Assembly: GCF_020080835.1 (NCBI RefSeq)
Contig: NC_058167.1
Location: forward strand, 12,299,403-12,363,402
Origin: Cotesia glomerata
Taxonomy: Eukaryota > Arthropoda > Insecta > Hymenoptera > Braconidae
DNA length: 64,000 nucleotides
Reading direction: 5' to 3'
Position numbers and translations under genes: made by a program. The first letter of the stretch is position 1. Every line of letters begins with the position of its first letter. The notes under the pieces were generated by a model. The model made no database searches. It worked only from the letters and a program-made list of their open reading frames with translations, and was not told where the DNA came from. Shown here one piece after another: positions 47,101 through 59,100 of this stretch.

Positions 47101-50100
47101 AAATTCTTGAATCTAAAAATTTCCCTCTTAAGGAGGTTTAATAATCAATTTAAGGAATTATTTTTTATTTGAAACATAAAACCTCAGAATTAATTATCTA
47201 GAAGCGAGATAATTAACTATCATGCGCCAGCTGTTGAAAATTTTCAGTACTAATTTTTTAAATAAATTTATAATAGTATCAAATAATATAATCAATAAAA
47301 TTCCATAATAAATGTAGGGTATTCTGGTCTAGAAGCCTAAATTTTAGACATTTTTCAAACTAAGATAAAAAAAAAATGAAAAACATTTTTGGTATTTATT
47401 TTTTCTAAGATAAAAAAAAAATTGTAAAAAAAAAATTCAAAAATCAAGTTAATTTTATTTTTCATTATAAATATCTCAAAACAAGAGTAAAATTTTAATG
47501 CGAAAATTTTCTCAAACCAAGTAACATTTTTCAGTGCGCGTTATTTCCGAATACGTATATTATGATAGTAATGCCTTGGTGTCAGTATTGGTGTTGCGGT
47601 GTCGAGTTATACGACGTCGAACACTCACGAGAAATAAATATATACCATTGCAATCCATACATATGAGCTTCGAAAGACTAAAACATAAAGCCGTATAGGT
47701 GTGTGCGAATAACCAGCTCTTAAAGACTTGGCAAACTTACCCTAAGTCTCTAGTGCGCGACAAGGGACCCCACGGTGTTGCTTGTTACCCCACAGCCCAC
47801 CCAACACGCACGGCGGATGTACAGGTGGCCTTGAGTCACTAAACCGGCCGCCAGAGGCTACACTATGCCATACCATTAATACTTTTCGTATTGGCTCCAT
47901 GTGTTAGTTTATACTACACATAATCATTCTGATGATAATGCGTGGGTGAGACACGTGTTAATTCGTAGACACTGACAGCAGACATTACCAGATTGAATTG
48001 TCTAAAGATTGCTGCTCAGGAAAATTTTCGTTTGCTCTGCTGTCTATTTTCATTGATGCTAAAAGATCATCATTTGTGATTATCATTATTTTGTATTTTT
48101 AGAGTTGGATTATCCAGATACGGAGACGTGTATGACTAATTGTGTGATCTTGAGATGTAATGTGTTCCATTGGTATATATTATATATGTGTGTATATACT
48201 GAACGAGCACCGCGTCGGGTTTCATTAATCATTTGCTCTGATGTAATCATCCAGAAGTGTCAAGATGGATAAATAAAATCCGACGGCGGAATACGGTGGC
48301 ATGTCTCTTTTGACAGCTACTCTTCCATAAGATATCATTGTAGACGAGGGATTTTCGGCCCTAAGTAGTCTGTAATTTTTAAGTGGAACTTTGAGTACTT
48401 TTAGGGGAATATTCTTCAACTTTTTCAGCAGAATTTTAATTCGGTTTCTTCGAATTTTAATTAAGATTATTTTTGTTGAATATAAGAGAAAATTATGATT
48501 GAAATTCTGTTTTGGACACTTATAAAAAAATCAATTTGATGCAAGAGGAAAAATTTTGAAAATTATTCTAAAAAGTTCTTAAATTAAAAAAACTTTTGTT
48601 AGTTGAGGTAAATTTAAATTAATTCAAGAATTTTTATGTTCAATTCAATATAATCGAATTTTTCGATAGTTTTTTTTTTCTTGAATCAAGATTTTTTTAA
48701 CAGCGTAATTGGATTTGCGGAAATTAGTTCTTGAGTTGCCGCTAGGTGGCTCATTTTTCTCGCTTGAAGAATTTTTTCCCGGAGAATATAAAAGATTCAT
48801 CAGAAAAAAAAAATAAATGTTGATTTTTATGAAGTTTTCAAATGACAGCTATCGAAAAATGAGAAATTTTGTTTATGTTATTAAATTAATAAAAAATTGG
48901 TGTATATTAATTGCGTAATAAAGCTTTTAATAAAAAAAAATTTGTAAAAAAAAAAATTAAAATTTGTAAGTTAAGTTTTTAATGCTTAAATATTAAGTAA
49001 AAAATAAAAATTAAGTAAAAGATAAAAAATATTAAGTAAAAAATTTTTATTCCAATATACTGATTTAAGAGTCTTATTTAGTACCAGAATTGCCGCTAGG
49101 TGGCTTTTCTTCTCACATAAAATAATGTCAGGCTCGAGAATATAATATAAAAAAAAATTAGAAAATCACTAAAGATTTTTAACTAGATTATTTCATTTGC
49201 TTTTTATATTATTTATTATTGTGATCTTATTTAATAAATAATACCTGATTAATTTAAAATTTTGCAAGTTTTAAAGCAAGGTAAAAAAACTAGACTATTG
49301 TGATAATATAACAACTGTTATTTAAAATATTTAAATGTAAATTAAATTAATAAAAATTTGAATAATAAAAAATCAATGACTAGGTTGTAAATCTTGAAAC
49401 AAATATTTTATCGTTGGTGTTAAAATCCAACTGATGAAATCCAACATATACATTAGTATCCCCAATGTAACTTAAGAAGAAAAAAAAGAGACATAATAAG
49501 TAAAAATTAGTAACAGCTTCTTGTAAAAACATTAATAAAAATCCCTTTTGACAAAATTTTCCGATCATCCTAAAATTTGTTATTTCAACAAAGTACTACT
49601 AATACGGGTGTTTAGAGTGTTAGCGTCGGGTCCTTAATTTCCTTCCTCTTGGCGGTCTGACGGTGTTAGAAATGTGTCGGAAGGAAAATGTGGTAAATGA
49701 GGAAGAGAAATGCATTTTATGGGTGGTCCAATTACCCTCTGGTTTCGCGGCTTCACAAAACCTCTATCACTCTCTCTCTCTCTCTCTCCCTCTCATTTTG
49801 GCAGTATGAAGAGACTAGGAATATAAACTAAGCACGTGCAGCCTTTTACCCTCAACGTTGTTGCCGTACGTCTGGATCTGGGTAATAAGACTCTTTCCTT
49901 CAAAGACGCGGGTAAAACACACAAAACTAACTCAGTCTAGTGTAGTATACTTATACTTATATTGCCTTTGCCATTGCCGGAGGTTTTAGTTACGATTCCG
50001 CTGACATCATTAGCCAAACATCTGGCCCACTTGCCTACGACTTGTAGCCACGCTTTATAACTTTTAAATATAATATATGTACCCATATCTTATACGTAAA

Positions 50101-53100
50101 TAATAATCATAATAATTCATAGTTATTATAGTCAAGATTAATTAAATTTAAATTTGTAATATTAATTTTTTAATGTTAAAGGGTTTCGGACCCTTTAATT
50201 TAATGTTATTTTTATTGAAAATTTATTCAAATTGTTTTAACAATAATTTTTGTCATTTTTTTGAATTAATAATTTTAATTTACTTGAAAGTAGCAAAACT
50301 TTGTTAAAAAATATAAAAATCCGTCATTATGTTTCTTTTTTTTTTTAATTATTCAACACATTAATGTAAATTAATTTATAATCTCAATTACTTTTTTTAT
50401 TTTTTATAAGAGTAATTTATTTTATTTTGACTTTCAATAATTTTTTTTTCGAAATTTGAACAAATGTCTGTCTTAAAATTTAAACAGTAAATTTTTTTTA
50501 AGCAAAAATTTATAGCAAAAAATAATTTTTTAGCTCTTAAATTTTATTTTCAAATTGTTTTTGTACTTTTCATTGAATTTGTACTATAATTTTTATTATA
50601 AATTTAAAAAAATAAAAAAATGGCAGAAATTGTTGCTAAAACATTTTAATGTAGATTAATTTATAATCTTAATTATTTCTTTTATTTTTTATACGAGTAA
50701 TTTATTTTATTTTGACTTTCAATAATTTTTTCTTCAAAATTTGAACAAATGTCTGTCTTAAAATTTAAACAGTAAATTTTTTTAAGCAAAAAAAAAATTT
50801 TTAGCTCTTAAATTTTATTTTCAAATTATTTTTGTATTTTTCATTGAATTTGTTCTATAATTTTTATTATAAATACAAAAAATAGCAGAAATTGATGCTA
50901 AAAAATTGTAATTTTAATTTTTAATTCCAAAAAAATGTCAAATTAAACGATTAGGAAGGTTCCAATAATAAAAAAAAAATTTTTTTTAAATAAAAATAAT
51001 AATAATAATAACTTATTTCCATATGGAACCTTAGAAAAATGATTAATGATTCACATGACACCTCGCTGACGACGACATTTGATCAAGAATAATAAATTAT
51101 GAAGAAACAGATCATTTCGGGCATTTACGATCGAACAGCTAACCGTGAGTTAATGTCTTAACATTTGAAGCGCACATTTTTCAACTTAGACCGCCAACAG
51201 TTTCAAAAGTCAGTCTCAAGTTAGAGTTAGTCTTTACTTATTCGTACTTTTAAACTAAATGGTTTTGCCTTTGATGATTGCAAGATGTGAGGCCATAGAT
51301 TTATGGTAAAAAAAAAAAAAAAGTAACGTGCTAAATGTTGAAGCTAGGATAAAATTTAGTTCTGAAGTGGATTTACACACCCTTTTAACCGTGTACAAAG
51401 TCACGGAAAGAATTACGCGCTTTTTATGGTTACGTTGACATTGCTAAATACAACTCTTTCTTTGGAGACTGTGATCACATCACACATTTATTTAATTAGC
51501 ACTATTATCATAAAATCCTTAAAAAAAACTTATTGAATTTTTATTTTTAAAAAATAGTTAGTTAAAAAAAAAATTTTTGAAAGTTTTATTAAAGAAAAAA
51601 AATGATTTTTGATTTTTGAGAAACATAAAAAAAAATTTTAATTTAGTTCCCAGCCAAAATCCATAAAAACTAATGAAAGCAAACGTAAAACCAGGAATGT
51701 TTCCTGTCAAATAATAATGTAAATTAAGTTGTGTCATTTAATTGAAATTAAATGCAAGGGATATGCCTCGTAAACTTGTTCACCATTATATATATTTCTA
51801 ACAATAATGATAATACAGCACCACTACACCAACAGAGAATAAAGAGAATTGCACTACTGAGGTTTCTAATAATAGATTTAATAGAGACACGCTCATTGAG
51901 GGAGTAAGTTTGCAACGGCCACCGGCATAAGTCGTTTTATTTCTCAGTTTTCAACCACGGTGGCCACAGTAACACAAACGGGGAGTGGACACATATACAT
52001 TTTATTCTGTCTACATTTAAACCAGATCCTTAAAGATGTCATATTACATAGTTTTATTCCTTTTTACTCTTGCTCTGTTACTTTTGAATTATTCAAGTGG
52101 CCGCTAATGTACCAAGTACCGAGTAGCAATGATACTACATTTTATTAACCACCACAGTAGCACTTGTTTAATTTTTTAAAGCCCTTGAATCGCTCGTTAT
52201 TTACATATCGCACGTCATATACATTTATTAAGTTTATACCTGTTTAATTTCTCTTTAAGAATTATTGTGGAAATTTTCAAATCTCGTAATAGATTTTTTA
52301 ATATGGCTATATATGTCTTCACTTGATCATATATTTGCTGCCCTTTTTCAAAATACAGTTACTGACATTTTTTAGATTTTTAAAAATTTTTCTTATAAGA
52401 AAAAAGTAACCTCCACATTTATATAAAAATCAATTTATAAAGAAAATATGTATGAAAAAAAAATACTTTCGAGATAAAAACCCTCAGACTGTTAGCTTAA
52501 AGTAGCAAAAGTAAAATAGCAAGCGGAGTTCTTAAAATGGTCTACCTTTACAAGCATGGAATGTGAGTGTTATTCATATATGTTTGTAAATTAAAATAAA
52601 ATTAATTAAAATGAATTTAACAAAAAAATTAATTTAAAAAAAGTTTCTTAAACGAAATAAAATTTGTTTTGAGCCGTAAGATGGACGGCGGAGTTCTAAA
52701 ATGATCAAAGTCGCTTTTACAGAATTGTTATAATACTTAAAAAATTGTTAAAAAATTTTTTCAAGTACTGTGTTTTTGAAATTGAAAGCCGATATGTCTT
52801 AAAATATATCCATATATGGTCTGATATGGAAATTAGCCTTATAAGATAATGTATAGGCACTTCAGAACTAATATGATCATACATTGCCATAAATAATTTT
52901 TGTTATTTCCTGATAAGTCTTTATATGGTTTGATATACCTATAAATTGGTCGTATCAGAACATACATGGGCATATATGGCTTGATATGGCTTAATATTAA
53001 TATATCAGGCCCTAAATGATCATATACATCCACATAGAATTTTCCGATTAAGGTTAGTTTTAAAAATCGCCAACAGGTGGCGCATGGTTGCTGATCTATC

Positions 53101-56100
53101 TCGCTAGAAGAGATTTAATTTCGAGGTGTTTAAGTTCTACAATAGAAATAAATGCTTTGACTCTTTAGTGAATATTATCTGACGTTGATTTTTTAGTTTA
53201 ATCAATTACTAAACCAATTTTTTTAGTAAAACATATTGATTAACGTACATATTTCTAAAAAAGAATAGAAAAAGATAATAAATTATCTTAGTCTAGTATG
53301 GCCATATAATAAATTTTTTAAGGAAATTTTTCTTTCTTGTACAGATCATCCCAAAAGATTTTGGCGATAGGTGTTAGACTTAATGTGTTATGTTAAGAGT
53401 TATGAGTAATGTATCAGTTAATACGGTATAGGGTAGCCGTCTTGTGTGGCTCAAAAACCAAAAGTGCCTCCTGTCTCATTTTAACTTGATTATTTATGTT
53501 TTCTTTCGTGGACCGCCGACGCCTGCAGCCACTAAAACCATCGGCTCCTCCTTTAAGCCCCCTTTTCACGTGCAGGAACACGCACCGGTGACGTACGACA
53601 AGTTATGTATTGCTACGTGCGGTTTGCTAATGCGCCCCACATTTTTATTTGTATCGTAATCGCCGCTACATCATTTTTTAAGCAGAACCGGGTACTGGGT
53701 GACAGCTTTCTATTGACGATTGATATGGAAATATAAACTATAATATAATATAAGTATTTAGTATTTACTCTTTTATGGGTGATAAATCGTTATCGCACGC
53801 GATGGAAAGAGTTAGAGTTTTAACGAGAGTTAGTTTTTGTGATGCTGGAGTTGAAAGTTGCGGATTAGCAGCAGACGTTTTGGTTCTTTTGAATTTCAAT
53901 AGAATGGTTATAGTCAAAAGGGGTTTTAAAGTTTCTTTTTATGCAATTTTTAAATTTTTATTCTTTGATATTATGTTTATACATTTATCAAAATTAAAAA
54001 CGTGCGATAAGACACTTCTTATTCTGCGTGAACAATAAAAAAATATAAAAAACACAAATAAAAAATGAGTTAAAAATAGAAGCTAATAATTAATTTGGTT
54101 TTGAAACTAAAGAGTAGATCTTGCTGATTGTTAAAACTACCATCGGTTAATAGACAAATAGTCCTAAGCAGACATCTTAAGATATAATATACCTAATATA
54201 TCTACAGTGCATAGTACTATAGTGCATACAGTGTATTCAAGATGACAAAGAGGCGCTACAGGTGATTAATTTAGCACCCAAGGCGATCCGCCAAAAAGTA
54301 TCAATTTAATAGCTCGACTAAGGAGATATTGGCTGCCAGCCAGTTTATCTCTAATTGTCCGGTGTTTTGGAAAGAAATTTATTTAAATTAATAAATTTAT
54401 AAATTATGCATTGTTAATTTAATTTCATGAGATTGAGATTAATTTCAGTACTGAAAAATCAATTTGTTATCTACACTGATAGAAGGATTTATTTATAGTT
54501 AAAAATATTTGGTAATATTTAACAAATCATTTATTAAAAGCCATTTTTTAGTCCTTAACAAATATTTCTTAGTATTTAAAAAGGTTTATTAATATTTAAT
54601 AAATGAATATCAGATTTATTAAATACAATCAAATTATTTTAAATACTAAGAAATATTTAGTTAATACTAAAAAGTGACCTCTAATAAATGATTTGTTAAC
54701 TATTTACAAATATTATTTAATACAAATAAATCCTTCTATCAGTGTACATAATTATAATTTTGAGTTGCTTTTTTATTTTTCTTTGCAATTATAACTTTAG
54801 ATAAAATTAAAGTTAAACAATTAATCTATTCAAGATGAAGTAAATTGAATAGAAGTGTAGTTAGATAAAATGGTTAGATATTTATATGATTGGATTCAAT
54901 AGAGAAGTCTTGATCTTAGGATTCATATCTTTTCCTTTAAATATCTCACCGCAAAATTAGAATTTTTGAATTAAATTATTTTATATTTATTTAAATCAAT
55001 ATTAAAATTAAAAAAAAGTTGGTTTAAGATAGTCAATGTTCGTATTCTATTTTATTTAAGATCTATTCAATAAATATATCTTATCGGATCAAAACTAAAA
55101 ATAGGAAAAATATTTTAGAATTGAAAGTAAAAAAATATTGATTTTTTAAATGATCTTTGTTCAAAATTTTTATTATTAAATTTCTTTTATATGATCAATT
55201 ATTTTTATTTTTTCGAAATTTCGTCAAAAATAAAATAATTTCAAAGAATTAATTTTAATTAATATTTTTATTTGAAATTTGCAAGTTCAAAAGAAAAATT
55301 TATAGGATAAGCTTTCAAGAAAATTTTCCCAGAAAAATTACATAAAAAAAATTTATTCCAAAAATAATAAAATTTTTTTTGTCGCTTAAAATTGCAATAT
55401 TTCTTGAAAAAAAAAATTTTGAAAGCAAAAATTAAGATTTTGCACATAAAGCCTTTACTTTTGATCAGTTACAAAAATACGTAACTTTTATAAAATTTAT
55501 AATAAAAGAAGAATAAATATGAGCTGAGTAGTATTGTAAATTTAAAATATGATCCATACCAGAACAAGAAAGAAGGAGAGCAGTTAAGTTATGAATTATG
55601 ACGTGGCGCGAGTAGAGCAAGAAAGAAGGATTATTGTCGGTCGCAAAAGGTCGTTATGAGATTCAGTAAATGTGCGTGTGGTGAACAAGAGGAAGGAAGC
55701 AAAAAGTAACTGCAACCAACAGAACCTTTCTCTTATTTTTTGTTCAACTCTTGTTCTTATTTTTTGGACCGGGTTTCTTGTCTCCTTCTTATAGCATATA
55801 TATAGTATAGCCGTATGAACATTTAAAAAAGTCCAAAAAATATCCTGTTAAACGACTGGCCACTTGATCGTTTCGGCGAGTGAACAGACACAAGAAATGC
55901 CGACGTGCGAATTGCTGCCGGCGATCATGTCAAAATTCTTCAGGATTATTCCATCAATCTATTTTCGCTGGATATAAAAATGTTCTAAGGATATATAATA
56001 CATGGATATATGACGGGGAATTTACTAATTTGTATATATTTATGGGTTGTTGTTGAAGATACACAATAAATTATTTTTTTTGGGTAAACGTCATTGTCAT

Positions 56101-59100
56101 TTAAAAAAAAAAAAAAAAAAAAGGAATACATAGCTGGATAGTACATATTAGAAGTTTTAGACGCGGATGTGTCGACTGTGACAGACAGCAGTTATTTGGG
56201 TTGACAAACAACGCTTGCATGTGTTTCAAAATGTCATTTGTCGGTTTTTACTCTTTTTGTTTTTCAATCGATATTTTAGCGGTTTTTTTTTATAATTATT
56301 ATGATTTTTTTTGTAATAAATCTAAAAATAAAATGAATTGATATTTAGAGCTAAAAAATAATTTTTAAAAAATTAAAATTAATAAAATTTTTACTTTTTG
56401 ACACTTTTTTTAATAAAAAAAAAATTTTTTAACATTTCAAAGGCTTCAAAACTAATTAAAAAATTAAAATTTTTACTTTTTGACACATTTTTTTAACAAA
56501 AAAAAAAATTTTTTAACATATTAAAGGCTTCAAAACTAATTAAAAAATTAAAATCAATAAAATTTGTAATTTTTGACACATTTTTTAATAAAAAAAAAAA
56601 TTTTTTAACATATTAAAGGTCTCGAAATTAATTAAAAAATGTATTTTCTCAAATATTTTTGGTTATTATTATAAAATTGCCGTGAAATAGAAAAATTAAA
56701 AAAGTATATTTTTAAATATTAATTTTATGTTAATGAAATAACAAAACAAATTTGAATAATTACCTAAAAAAATTTAATTTTCATAAATTTTTTATCTAAA
56801 AAAGTCGGAATAATATTAAAAAAAATTGAAAACATAAATAGGAAAATAAAATTTCATGAATATGGATTTGGACGATAGTTATAAATAAATCAAAATAAGA
56901 TTAACAGACTGTTCGAGAATGAGAATGAGAAGACGATAATGACAGTAAGGAGTAGTGAACAGACGTGAAAAGTGAGGAAGAAAGTGGTGCGAGAACGAAG
57001 TGCGACCAAGAGCAAGAAACCCTGGGTAATTGCTGGGGCATCTCTTCGCACCTCATCATCATCATCAACAGCTAGGGCTGTTGTCGTCGTATAAACGTCA
57101 CGAAACACGTCGTGAGAGGAAGTAAGACCACCCGTGCTAGCCCATAAGTATTTGAAAATATATTTTCACCTAGTTTTTTTATCGTGATGAATGAAAAGCT
57201 CACCATTTATTATTTTTCAATTTTTTTTTTTAATCTATTTATAGGTTTTGAGGACAGTGGCTCAATGAAAGGAGAAGAAGGCAAAGAAAGAGTTGGAAAA
57301 ATTTTGAAAAATAATCGTTGACCCAGCATGTGTGCCGGACATATATACACACAACATTCTTTGAATATTTTTTAGTAAATATGACATACGTCGCCGAGAA
57401 TGCAACATTAGTCGTGATGTGCATCAGACCACCCAAGATGCTACCATTCTAAACGACCATAATGAAATATGGTAATTTGGAGCCCTGCTGTCTAAAGAAG
57501 CATTTTTCAAAAAAACATATATATGTGTTTTCAATATTTTATAAAACAAGAAAATACTTTGACGTTTTGAGTGATAATGACCAGAGTGATAAAAAAAGGT
57601 TTACCTTGTTTTTTAATTTCGCAACAAAAATATAATTATAATAAATAACAAACCGTAAAAGATAAATCGCATGCATTTAAAGATTATCGCAAAAAATCAA
57701 TTTAAACGTCTTGGACTCGGAAGAGGAATTAAAAATGACTGTACATATGTATGAGGTATATGTGTGTGGAAAAGAAATATATATTAAATGAAGGATCAAA
57801 AATATATTTAATAAAAATTCAAGCAGGAGCATATAACTCTTTCGTCAACGTCTTGCCTGGAGTGACCGAGGCGAATTAATTCTCTCGTTTCATCTTGTGT
57901 GAAGGCTATAGGTGCTGTGTACGGTTCGGAGAACGCTCAAGTAAGTGGAGAAGTTTCTGTTTAAGGTACTAAGGAGTTTATATTCATTTTGGGGATTAAT
58001 GAGGCTAGTTTTATGTGAATTTAAAAAATATATATGAAATTTTAGCAAAAATTTTTAATAAATAAACGATTTTTAAGGAGATGATGTTGCTTATGGACAG
58101 TTTTTGGAAGAAGTAAATTAAAAAATTTAAAATTATGGTGTTAAAATAGAGAAAAACGTCGTGAATGGTAATTGATGATTTTTTAGGTCTGGGCCCATAA
58201 CCTGTTTGCGAAAAAATTTTATTTGGCCATATCGACGTTCTAATTAGCAAATTGTCTTACTCCATTTTAGAGAATCTTCCATTTATATGAAAAAACAATT
58301 GATTTAAAAATTTAATATCACTTTAAAAAACCATTTAATACCATTAATATCTAATAAAGGTATAATATTTTGGTCTGGATCATTCAAATAATTCATAATT
58401 GGACTATTGCTGTATCAAAATGTTAAAAAATCACCCTCTAAAAAATAAGGAGTTAGACCAATTGCTAATTAGACCGTCGATATGAGAGAAAGAAATAATT
58501 TTTCATAATAATAATGTTAACTGACATTTTTGATTTTTTTATATCGCTAAATTTATTAAATTATAACTAAAAAATATTTTTAAAAAATTGCACTTATAGT
58601 TTTTGAAGTTTTTAACAAAATGAAAGAATTTTTTTTTGTAATAATTTTTTCATAAAAATTTTTAGATGTCAGCTAACTTAATTTTCAATAATCTTTCAAT
58701 TTTTTAGAGAAATTTTAACGCAACTAACATGTTTTTTTAAACAAAAAACCTGTTTAAAATTGAATAAATCAAAAATCGATCTCTAATAAGCTTTTTAGAA
58801 GGATCAAAAAATAATATTTGCTTTAAAACTTAACTTCTTAAAATTAACTCTCTAGTTACGAGATGATTTGGCGACTATGCGCCATCTGTCGGAAATTTTA
58901 AAAACTAAATTTTTTCAAAAAATTATTTACAGGCATATATGATCATTTAAGGCCTGGGTTAGGCTTGTTAAGACATATCAATCTAGATATGCCCATATAT
59001 GGTCCATTATGGCCAATTTTTATACCAAGCCATATATAAGTATAATAAATTGTAAGATTTAGTCATTTATGGACATATCAGGCCATATTAGGAAATTTTG

